DNA of 64,000 nucleotides from Comamonadaceae bacterium (GTDB taxonomy: Bacteria > Pseudomonadota > Gammaproteobacteria > Burkholderiales > Burkholderiaceae_C): the NCBI GenBank assembly GCA_007280205.1, contig QYPX01000081.1, positions 1 through 64,000 of the forward strand. The letters run 5' to 3'. The position numbers and the translations under genes are program-made. The notes below the pieces were generated by a model that saw only the letters and a list, made by a program, of their open reading frames with translations, was not told the DNA's origin and searched no databases. Shown one piece after another: positions 10,837-19,362 of this stretch (its first letter is position 1; every line of letters starts with the position of its first letter).

Positions 10837-12045
10837 ATGCTCTCGCCCCGCCTCTTTCGCACCGCAGTGGTGCTAACAACTTTTTTCACTGGCGCAGTGG
10901 CCAGTTCCGTTGCTCTGGCGCAAGCCGGCAAAGATCTCGTCATCGGCTTTGCCAATGCCAAGTCGGGCTGGGTTGAAGCCTACGACACACCTGCGCGCCG
11001 AGCGGCGCTTATCCGCATCGATGAAATCAACGCCTCTGGCGGTCTGCTGGGACGACATCTCAAGGTGATCGAGACCGATACCAAATCGGACCGAGCACAA
11101 AGCGCAAAAGCGGGTCTGGAAGCGTTGGACCAAGGTGCCGAGTTGCTCGTTGTGAGCTGCGACTATGATTTCGGTAGCCCCGCCGCCCTGCAGGCACAGA
11201 AAAAAGGGAAACTCTCGTTCTTCCTGTGTGCCGAGGACGTCAAGGCTGGCATTCAGGGCGTCGGAAAGTATTCGTTTAGTTCTTCCGTGCTGGCCGCGGT
11301 CCAGGGCGCAACCATGGCGGAATGGGCCTATCAAAAACGCAACGTCCGTCAGGCTTATGTTCTGCTTGATACCACCATCGAATATGACAAAGGCATTTGC
11401 ACGGGATTCGACTGGATGGCAGAGCAACACAAGGGTCTGTCGATAGTGGGTCGCGACACTTTCAAGAATGGGGATGCCTCTATTGCTGCGCAGATTTCGC
11501 GGATCAAAGCATTGCCAAAGGAACCGGATGCGATCATGCTCTGTTCATATATTCCTGGGGCTGCCAGCGCGGTGCGCCAACTCCGTGCGGCTGGCGTTAA
11601 CTCACTTATTTTGAATGGTGCAGCGGTAGACGGTAACTACTGGCTCGATTCTGTCCCCGGCCTGTCGAACTTTGTAGTGCCAGTGCAAGGCTCAATTTAC
11701 GGTGATGACCCCAATCCAAAAGTCGAGGAATTCAACAAGACATTTACAGCACGTTATGGCGCCCGCCCATCCAGCACCTATGTCTACCCTGGCTATGTCC
11801 TGATTGATGTATGGGCTAAGGCAGTGGAACGCGCAAAGACTACCGACGCTGACAAGGTAACTGCAGAACTAGAAAAGATGCGCAACGAGCCAACGCTATT
11901 TGGGCCGCGGACCTTTACAAAGGACATTCATCACCAAAACCAAGCGCGGCTACTAATTTCCGAAATCAAGGGTGGAAAACCTGGCATCGTAGATGAATGG
12001 ACCATCAGTAAACCAGTTCCGCTTGAAGTATTGCTGAAGAAATAG
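10837..12045 (+). CDS. ABC transporter substrate-binding protein (LivK-like / peripla_BP)
   Basis: ORF 10711..12045, likely ATG 10837 with signal peptide; GGLLGRHLKVIETDTKSD. Confidence 0.88.
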   Translation: MLSPRLFRTAVVLTTFFTGAVASSVALAQAGKDLVIGFANAKSGWVEAYDTPARRAALIRIDEINASGGLLGRHLKVIETDTKSDRAQSAKAGLEALDQGAELLVVSCDYDFGSPAALQAQKKGKLSFFLCAEDVKAGIQGVGKYSFSSSVLAAVQGATMAEWAYQKRNVRQAYVLLDTTIEYDKGICTGFDWMAEQHKGLSIVGRDTFKNGDASIAAQISRIKALPKEPDAIMLCSYIPGAASAVRQLRAAGVNSLILNGAAVDGNYWLDSVPGLSNFVVPVQGSIYGDDPNPKVEEFNKTFTARYGARPSSTYVYPGYVLIDVWAKAVERAKTTDADKVTAELEKMRNEPTLFGPRTFTKDIHHQNQARLLISEIKGGKPGIVDEWTISKPVPLEVLLKK

Positions 12046-12318
12046 AAACCGAAGCCAGCGTGCAGCGATCCGCATCAAATCTCTGACGGCGGAAACGACC
12101 AGCGTGAGGGTGTCTGTTCAGCGAGTGCTCAGCCGTTGAACAAGAGTCGCTTGGGGCATATGAAATTGAGATAGGACTACAGGCAACGCTCGTTCTCTTT
12201 GCCAAGATCGCCTTGCTGTGGGGGTCAAAGTCGACGAGGCACCCCACGGGCGGCCTAGTGATGGCACCGCACTCGCTGCGACAAGTGGTATGAGGCGGTC
12301 AAAACCCGAAAGAAACGG

Positions 12319-12759
12319 ATGAAGATAGACATTGCATACCTCGACGCCACTGACAAAACACAATGGTTTTCGCTCGCCCGCGGATATAAGGAGTTCTACA
12401 TGACGCCCACTTCCGACGTTGAGTATGAAGACGCGTGGGATCGCTTGTTAAACCGGGACCACGTATTTGGAATTGGTGCCAAACTTGACGGTGAACTTGT
12501 TGGATTTGCACATTACCTCTTCCACACAAGCGCATGGACACCTACTGTCTGCTATTTGCAGGATCTATTCACCGCTCCAGAGATGCGAGGAAAGGGCATT
12601 GCTCGTTCTCTGATAGAGAAGGTGGCTGAGAAGTCGACGAAACGTGGTGCGTCCCGCTTCTACTGGCTCACACAAGAAAGCAATGTTGTTGCACGTGGGT
12701 TGTATGAAAAGCTGGCTAAGCACAATGGCTTTATCCGTTATGACTACTCTCGTGCGTGA
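12319..12759 (+). CDS. GNAT family N-acetyltransferase
   Basis: 146 aa; LQDLFTAPEMRGKGIARSLIEKV acetyl-CoA binding motif. Confidence 0.88.
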   Translation: MKIDIAYLDATDKTQWFSLARGYKEFYMTPTSDVEYEDAWDRLLNRDHVFGIGAKLDGELVGFAHYLFHTSAWTPTVCYLQDLFTAPEMRGKGIARSLIEKVAEKSTKRGASRFYWLTQESNVVARGLYEKLAKHNGFIRYDYSRA

Positions 12760-12965
12760 TCTGAATCATTTTTGATAATGGTGATTCCGAATGGCGCTGC
12801 AGGGTGCTGCTTGAACAGATGTATTAGCGAGTGGAGTGCTTTGCTGCGATGTGGTGTGCCATCGTTTGACAAATCAAGCGGCAAATGCGTGGGGTTCAGA
12901 TAGCGTCCCACGATCTCTGTTCGCTTTTTCATGTAATTGAGTATTCGAATCGAAAGTAGAAGACT

Positions 12966-14408
12966 ATGGTGAATAGAAAGTATGACAACCTGATCAGCGG
13001 GCAATGGGTTGCAGGCGTCAAATATGCGCCCAACATTAATCCATCGAATATCAACGACGTAATAGGTGACTATGCTCAAGCTGATGCGGTGCAACTTGAT
13101 TTGGCAGTCCAGGCCGCGCAGGCGGCTTTTCCTGCCTGGTCAACCGGCAACATTCAGGCACGCGCCGATGCGCTGGACAAGATTGGCACCGAGATCCTGT
13201 CCCGACGTGAAGAACTGGGGACCTTGCTGGCACGCGAGGAAGGCAAGACCCGGCCTGAGGGCATAGGCGAAGCGACCCGCTCCGGCAACATCTTCAAGTT
13301 CTTCGCTGGTGAATGCCTGCGCCTGACCGGTGAAATTGTGCCTTCGGTCCGCTCTGGTGTCAGCGTCGAGATCACCCGCGAACCCGTAGGAGTAGTTGGT
13401 CTGATCACCCCGTGGAACTTTCCTATCGCCATTCCGGCCTGGAAGATCGCTCCTGCGCTGGCCTACGGCAACTGCGTGGTACTCAAGCCAGCAGACTTGG
13501 TGCCCGGTTGCGCCTGGGCTCTGGCTGAAATCATCGCTCGCTCCGGTATTCCGGCAGGAGTCTTCAACTTGGTCATGGGCCGCGGCAGTGTCATTGGTGA
13601 TCCACTGGTCAATCATCCTGGTGTCAACGCCATCAGTTTCACAGGCTCCCAAAGCGTGGGTGGTCGAATTGCCCAGCAATGTGTGCTCAACCTCAAGAAA
13701 GTACAGCTAGAGATGGGGGGCAAAAACCCCCAGGTCATACTCGATGATGCAAATTTGACGCAGGCGGTGGAATTATGCGTGCAAAGCGCCTTTTTTTCCA
13801 GCGGCCAGCGCTGCACGGCATCGAGCCGATTGATTGTTACCGACGGTATCTACGCCAAATTCATCGAAGGCGTCACCGCACGCATGGCCGGCATCAAGGT
13901 CGGTGATGCGCTTGAAGCGGGCATCGACATCGGTCCAGTGTCCTCTCTGTCGCAGTTGGAGCAAGACCTAAGCTATGTGGACATCGGTCAGGCCGAAGGG
14001 GCCATTCTAGTGACTGGCGGCGAGCGCCTGATGCGGGCGACGGATGGGTTCTATATGGCGCCGGCGCTGCTGACCGATACTACGGCTGACATGCGGATTA
14101 ACCGTGAAGAAGTGTTCGGCCCTGTGGCCAGCATCATCCGGGTCAAAGACTATGAAGCCGCTTTGGCCGAGGCTAACAACACGCCGTTTGGTCTTTCAGC
14201 CGGCATTGCCACCACATCACTTAAGCACGCCACGCACTTCAAACGCCACAGTCAAGCCGGCATGGTAATGGTGAACCTTCCGACGGCTGGTGTCGACTAC
14301 CACGTACCGTTTGGCGGGCGAAAGGGATCGAGCTACGGCTCGCGTGAGCAGGGGCGCTATGCGCAGGAGTTCTTCACGACAGTGAAAACAACCTATATCG
14401 CCAGTTGA
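12966..14408 (+). CDS. NAD(P)-dependent aldehyde dehydrogenase (semialdehyde dehydrogenase type)
   Basis: 480 aa; GLITPWNFP, LEMGGKNP, FFSSGQRCTASSR, EEVFGPVA. Confidence 0.92.
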   Translation: MVNRKYDNLISGQWVAGVKYAPNINPSNINDVIGDYAQADAVQLDLAVQAAQAAFPAWSTGNIQARADALDKIGTEILSRREELGTLLAREEGKTRPEGIGEATRSGNIFKFFAGECLRLTGEIVPSVRSGVSVEITREPVGVVGLITPWNFPIAIPAWKIAPALAYGNCVVLKPADLVPGCAWALAEIIARSGIPAGVFNLVMGRGSVIGDPLVNHPGVNAISFTGSQSVGGRIAQQCVLNLKKVQLEMGGKNPQVILDDANLTQAVELCVQSAFFSSGQRCTASSRLIVTDGIYAKFIEGVTARMAGIKVGDALEAGIDIGPVSSLSQLEQDLSYVDIGQAEGAILVTGGERLMRATDGFYMAPALLTDTTADMRINREEVFGPVASIIRVKDYEAALAEANNTPFGLSAGIATTSLKHATHFKRHSQAGMVMVNLPTAGVDYHVPFGGRKGSSYGSREQGRYAQEFFTTVKTTYIAS

Positions 14409-14828
14409 GTTCTCGGAGTCAGCGCCCGAGGAGCAATTGCGCATTTCCAAAATTGACGATAAGCATGGTAGTTAACTGTCCGGCAGTGGAGGACCAACTT
14501 CGCTGGATGTTCCTGAAAGTCGGCTTGTCGGGACATTGCTGACGTTCTGGCGGGAACCTGTGCAGCAGCATTGTGGAATGCGAAGGCATCGTCCGAGCCA
14601 TCCTTCCGTGGACATTGAAGGGAGTGGTCAATGTCGGGTATCGGGCGGGCAGACAAGGAAAGCCATCGTCGGGAATGGGCACTTTGCGGGTCGCCACGAA
14701 CTGCCTGTTTACGGCGTTGAACTGGAGCGCCGGAAAGCCGACTGTGGTGAAGACCCGCAATTTGTCTTTAGGCGCCACTGAGTGCCATGTCGGCCTGCGG
14801 ATCCCACGAAGTATGTTGTATCCGCCAC

Positions 14829-14963
14829 TGGATCCCGGGTCAAGCCCGGGATGACAAACTGTAGGCCGGGATGACAAACTGTAGGCCCGGGATGACAAAC
14901 TACTGGCCCTGGATGACAAACTACTGGCCCTGGGGGACAAACTGCTGGCCCGGGATAACAATT
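14829..14963. repeat. Palindrome GGATCCCGGGTCAAGCCCGGGATGAC followed by iterated (C)CGGGATGACAAACT.. tail
   Basis: GATGAC-like cores at 14851, 14871, 14892, 14913, 14934(degenerate), 14955(degenerate); spacing 20,21,21,21,21. Confidence 0.9.
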
Positions 14964-15002
14964 GTTGTTGGGAGGCCGTCATGACGGCCATGGGCGCTAG
15001 CG

Positions 15003-15926
15003 CTAGCTTTTCTTCAGACTCAGCGCCAGTTCATACAAAGTGTTGCGCGCTTCGCCAGTGATTTCGGCGCAGAGTTTGACGGCAGTTTTCAGGGGCAGTT
15101 CGGCCAGCAGCAGCTTCAGGACGCGGTCGTCGGGCCCTGTGACTGCCTGATCCCGGATCGGGTGCAGCACCAGAACAAATTCGCCGCGCACACGGTTGGC
15201 ATCTGCCTGCAACCAGGCCGGCAGATCCTCTGCGCTGACGCTGGCAATTTCTTCAAACTGCTTGGTCAACTCGCGCCCGACGGTGACCGTGCGTGACCCC
15301 AAAGCAGCCAGCGCCCCGGCCAATGCTTCAATGCGGTGCGGTGCTTCGAGCAGCACCACGCTGCGCGTCTCCAGGCGCAGCGCCTCGACGGCCGTGGCAC
15401 GCTCGCTGCTCTTGCTCGGCAGGAAGCCGATGAAAACAAAGCTGCCCTCCTGCGCGCCATCGCCCGCAATGCCGGCCACACTGAGCGCGGTGGTCACACT
15501 GCTGGCGCCGGGCAACGGAATCACGGGCAAGCCGGCCACTCGCACGGCGGCCACGAGTCGCGCACCGGGGTCGCTGATGGCAGGCGTGCCGGCGTCGCTG
15601 GCGTAGGCAACGCGTTGCCCCTGGCGCAGTCGGTCGATGACGGTTTGCGCGGCTTCGGATTCATTGTGCTGATGCACGGCCAGCAGTTGCGCAGCCGGCT
15701 TGTCAATGCCATAGGCGCGCAGCAAAGTCTGGCTGTGGCGCGTGTCTTCGCAGGCCACGGTGTCGGCAATTTGCAGCAGGTGCAGCGCGCGCAAGGTGAT
15801 GTCGGCCAGATTGCCTATCGGTGTTGCCACCACATAGAGCGCGCCGGGCGGATAATTCTGGCCAGCTACCGCCTCGGACGCGGCGCGCAGGGCCAGGGCA
15901 TAAGCAACAGCATGAGCGGAATTCAA
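15003..15926 (-). CDS. rsmI: 16S rRNA (cytidine(1402)-2'-O)-methyltransferase RsmI
   Basis: 307 aa; GALYVVATPIGNLADITLRA, SDAGTPAISDPGARLV; apparent TTG start. Confidence 0.95.
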   Translation of the reverse strand: MNSAHAVAYALALRAASEAVAGQNYPPGALYVVATPIGNLADITLRALHLLQIADTVACEDTRHSQTLLRAYGIDKPAAQLLAVHQHNESEAAQTVIDRLRQGQRVAYASDAGTPAISDPGARLVAAVRVAGLPVIPLPGASSVTTALSVAGIAGDGAQEGSFVFIGFLPSKSSERATAVEALRLETRSVVLLEAPHRIEALAGALAALGSRTVTVGRELTKQFEEIASVSAEDLPAWLQADANRVRGEFVLVLHPIRDQAVTGPDDRVLKLLLAELPLKTAVKLCAEITGEARNTLYELALSLKKS

Positions 15927-16312
15927 TGGTTCTTCCTCAGATCAAGACCGACACGGGTACCACCAAGCAGCTCGGCGACGCGGCAGAAGACGCTGCGCTG
16001 GCGCACTTGGGTGAGCGCGGCTTGCGCCTGCTTCAGCGCAATTATCGGACGCCGGGGCGTGGTGGCGGCGAAATTGACCTGATCATGCGCGCGAGCGATG
16101 GCACGGTGGTGTTTGTTGAGGTGCGCCGGCGCAGCGGCGCCAGCCATGGTGGCGCTGCGGCCAGCGTCAGTGCCTTGAAGCAGCGGCGCATTGTTTTTGC
16201 GGCGCGCCACTACTTGATGCCACTGCGTGAACCGCCACCCTGCCGCTTTGACGTGGTGACCGTGGAGCCTTCGGGCATCGAGTGGCTGCAGGCGGCGTTT
16301 GATGCGACTTGA
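15926..16312 (+). CDS. yraN: YraN/UPF0102 family protein (predicted endonuclease-like)
   Basis: ORF frame 15821..16312, ATG 15926; GDAAEDAALAHL.. FVEVRRR.. typical of UPF0102; adjacent to rsmI. Confidence 0.9.
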   Translation: MVLPQIKTDTGTTKQLGDAAEDAALAHLGERGLRLLQRNYRTPGRGGGEIDLIMRASDGTVVFVEVRRRSGASHGGAAASVSALKQRRIVFAARHYLMPLREPPPCRFDVVTVEPSGIEWLQAAFDAT

Positions 16313-16345
16313 AAAGCAGTTGACCGGAAATACGGAGAAGCAGTC

Positions 16346-18136
16346 ATGAAGATGAAAATGGTTTTGGGTCCCTGGCGCTTGCTATGGCCTACCGGCTTGC
16401 TGGCCCTGTTGACGCTGCTGGGCGCTTGTGCGACCCAGACGCCTCAGGCTCAGCAGGCCGAAAAATCCGCCTGGGCGCCGCGTCCGATTGTCAGCGTGCC
16501 GGCTCAACAGGCGGCAGTGACGGCGCATCCGCTGGCGACCCAGGCTGCTTTGACGATGCTGGAGCAGGGCGGCGGCCCGATTGACGCCGCCATTGCAGCC
16601 CAGATGGTGCTGGGTCTGGTTGAGCCCCAATCTTCCGGCATCGGCGGCGGCGCCCTCATCATGCATTGGGATGCAGCCAGCGCCAAACTGACCAGCTATG
16701 ACGGCCTGGCCGCTGCGCCAGCCCGTGTCACCGCGGCTCTGAACATCGATCTGGATGGCACGGTGCTGAAGAACGACGACGTGCAGCGCGGCGGGCGCAC
16801 GGTTGGGGTGCCCGGAACCTTGGCGGTGCTGAAGCAGGTGCACGAGCGCTATGGCAAGCTGCCCTGGGCCGCGCTATTCGCTCCGGCCATCGAACTGGCC
16901 GAAGGGGGTTTTGCCATGCCGGCTTACCTGCACACTGTGTTGTCCTCGGCCAGCGCAGCCAAAGACCATCCTGACATGGTGCCGCTGTACTTCGGTGTCG
17001 ACGGCAAGCTGCGACCCGTTGGCGCCATGTTGACCCATACCGCCTATGCCCGGACGCTGCGCCGCGTTGCACAGCACGGCCCGGCTGCCTTGTGGCAAGA
17101 CGGCGCGGGCAGTGCCCTGGTGGGCTCCGCGCAGCGCGGCTTTCGTCCAACGTTGATGACTGAGGCCGATCTGGCAGCCTACCGCAGCGAGCCGCGCGAT
17201 CCACTGTGCGTGCCCTTCCTGGTGTATTCGGTCTGTGCCATGGGTCCCTCCTCCTTTGGTGGCGTGGTGGTGCTGCAAATGCTGCAGATGCTTGAGTCGC
17301 GCCCACTGGCGGGCGGGGAGGGCCCGAGGTTCAGCTTTGACGATCCGGAGTTTGTTCACTTTTACGCAGAGGCAGGCCGGCTGGCGCAGGCCGATCGCCA
17401 GCAGTACATCGGAGACCCCGGCTTTGTGCGCGTACCCACTGCCGCCCTGCTGGCGCCGGCCTATGTGCGCCAGCGTTCCCAACTGATCCATCCACAGCGC
17501 ATGACCAAGGACGTGAATGCCGGTGTCGTGGGTGGGGCGACGGCTGTTTCGGAACTGATGGCTGCGCCGACATCCGAGGCGGCGGACGCGACCAGCCAGC
17601 TCGCCATCGTGGACGCTGCCGGCAACGCACTGAGCATGACGACCACCACCAACCTCAATTTTGGCTCGCGCCTGATGGTCGGGGGCTTCGTGCTGAACAA
17701 CGCCCTGACCAACTTTTCCACAGCGCCGCGTGCTGGTCAGACTGCGCCCAACCGGATGCAGGCCGGCAAGCGGCCCGTGACATCGATGGCGCCGACCATC
17801 GTCTTCGACCGCAGTGGCAAGCCGGTCGTCTTAGGTGGCTCGGCTGGCGGCGGGCAGATCGTTGACTACATCACAGCGAGTCTGATCGAGATGCTGGCGA
17901 ACCAGCGCAGCCCGGCCGAGGCGCTCGCGCGCGGCCATGTCTCTACCGCGGTACGCGGCAGGCTGCAACTGGAAAAAGGCAGCAGCGCAGCGTCGCAGGC
18001 TGGCGCCCTGGCTGCCAAGGGCCACGAGCTTGACATCGTTCCCATGACCAGCGGCCTGGGCTTCCTGATGCGCCGCGAGGGGGGTTGGCTCGGTGCCGCC
18101 GATCCACGGCGCGACGGGGTGGCGCTGGGGCGGTAG
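16346..18136 (+). CDS. ggt: Gamma-glutamyltransferase family protein, predicted lipoprotein
   Basis: Lipobox LLGAC; GGGPIDAAIAAQMVLGLVEPQSSGIGGGA; SMAPTIVFDRSGKPVVLGGSAGG. Confidence 0.9.
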   Translation: MKMKMVLGPWRLLWPTGLLALLTLLGACATQTPQAQQAEKSAWAPRPIVSVPAQQAAVTAHPLATQAALTMLEQGGGPIDAAIAAQMVLGLVEPQSSGIGGGALIMHWDAASAKLTSYDGLAAAPARVTAALNIDLDGTVLKNDDVQRGGRTVGVPGTLAVLKQVHERYGKLPWAALFAPAIELAEGGFAMPAYLHTVLSSASAAKDHPDMVPLYFGVDGKLRPVGAMLTHTAYARTLRRVAQHGPAALWQDGAGSALVGSAQRGFRPTLMTEADLAAYRSEPRDPLCVPFLVYSVCAMGPSSFGGVVVLQMLQMLESRPLAGGEGPRFSFDDPEFVHFYAEAGRLAQADRQQYIGDPGFVRVPTAALLAPAYVRQRSQLIHPQRMTKDVNAGVVGGATAVSELMAAPTSEAADATSQLAIVDAAGNALSMTTTTNLNFGSRLMVGGFVLNNALTNFSTAPRAGQTAPNRMQAGKRPVTSMAPTIVFDRSGKPVVLGGSAGGGQIVDYITASLIEMLANQRSPAEALARGHVSTAVRGRLQLEKGSSAASQAGALAAKGHELDIVPMTSGLGFLMRREGGWLGAADPRRDGVALGR

Positions 18137-19360
18137 CTAGTTTTTGGTACTGCCTACGACACCCTTGTCGTGCAGGCGTCCGAACTCGGCCGAGTCCATC
18201 CTCAGCAGCTCGTGGAGCACCTGTTCAGTGTGTTCACCCAGACGGGGCGCTGCGCCGGCGGGCATGCGGGCGACGGCCGAGAAGTCTAACGGGATAGCGG
18301 GTGCGAGGTACGGTCCGACGCCGGGCTGCTCAATCGTGTTGAACATCGGGTTGGCTGGCGAGCACGACGGATCCTTGTGCACCAGTTGGCCCACAGATTG
18401 GTAGCGGCCCCAGCAGACGCCGTGTCGGTCCAGTATGGTCGCCAACAGCGCCATGGTCTTGCTTCCGACCCATTGTTGGACCGCCGCCGCAATCTCGTGG
18501 CGGGCGCGAAAGCGGCTCCCTTCCAGGCCTAGGTCCAGTGCAAGACGCTGGCCCAGTTGCGCCATCTGTGCGTGCAGGTCCATCGCATCGCAAAGTGACC
18601 GCCATTGTTTGCCCGTCAGTCCAACCAGCATGATGCGTTCGCCATCGGCAGACACAAAATCGCGTCCGAAGGCGCCGAACAGGTAATTGCCATAACGTCC
18701 GCGCTGCTGGCCGAGTTGCGCTTCGGCGATGAAGCCAAGATGCCCCATCACTGCCAGCGCGACGTCTTCCAGCGCCAGCCGGACATGCTGACCCTCACCC
18801 CTGCGGCGACGGTGGCGTTCAGCGGCAAGCAGGCCCACGGCAGCCATCTGTCCGGTTATCAGGTCCCAGGCCGGCAGCACGTGGTTGACCATTTCTTCGC
18901 CGTCCTCCCGCCCCGTGAGGAACGGCAGACCGACCCGCGAATTCACTGTGTAATCAACCGCAGAGCCGCCATGGCGATCACCCTGAACGGTTAGCTGGAT
19001 CAGATCACTGCGCTGCTCGCGCAGTTTCTCGAAGGAAAGCCAGCCTCGTGGTGGAAAGTTCGTCAGCAGCATGCCGGCATCGTCGCCCGGAGCGCAGATC
19101 AAAGCCATCGCCAGTTCGCGACCCTCAGCCGATGCGATATCCAGTGCGACTGATCGCTTGGACTTGTTGAGTCCACACCAGAACAGGCTGACGTTGTCTG
19201 GCGTCACCGGCCAGCGCCGGTAATCCAGGCCGCCACCAAGTGCATCGATCCGGATCACATCGGCACCCAATTGGGCCAGTGTCATGCCGCCCAGCGGGGC
19301 GGCAACAAAGGCTGCGGCTTCGACGACGCGCAGTCCGGAAAGGATGTTGTCGTGGGACAT
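18137..19360 (-). CDS. Family III CoA transferase (CaiB/BaiF)
   Basis: ORF 18137..19711, likely ATG at 19360 (MSHDNILSGLRVVEAAAFVAAPLGGMTLAQLGADVIRID). Confidence 0.9.
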   Translation of the reverse strand: MSHDNILSGLRVVEAAAFVAAPLGGMTLAQLGADVIRIDALGGGLDYRRWPVTPDNVSLFWCGLNKSKRSVALDIASAEGRELAMALICAPGDDAGMLLTNFPPRGWLSFEKLREQRSDLIQLTVQGDRHGGSAVDYTVNSRVGLPFLTGREDGEEMVNHVLPAWDLITGQMAAVGLLAAERHRRRRGEGQHVRLALEDVALAVMGHLGFIAEAQLGQQRGRYGNYLFGAFGRDFVSADGERIMLVGLTGKQWRSLCDAMDLHAQMAQLGQRLALDLGLEGSRFRARHEIAAAVQQWVGSKTMALLATILDRHGVCWGRYQSVGQLVHKDPSCSPANPMFNTIEQPGVGPYLAPAIPLDFSAVARMPAGAAPRLGEHTEQVLHELLRMDSAEFGRLHDKGVVGSTKN

Positions 19361-19362
19361 GT

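Noticed and set aside
14846-14963. Possible CRISPR array (six regularly spaced direct repeats)
   Set aside because: Repeat period is only about 21 bp, spacers are near-identical rather than unique, and no cas genes are present; better explained as a tandem tail of a palindromic element.
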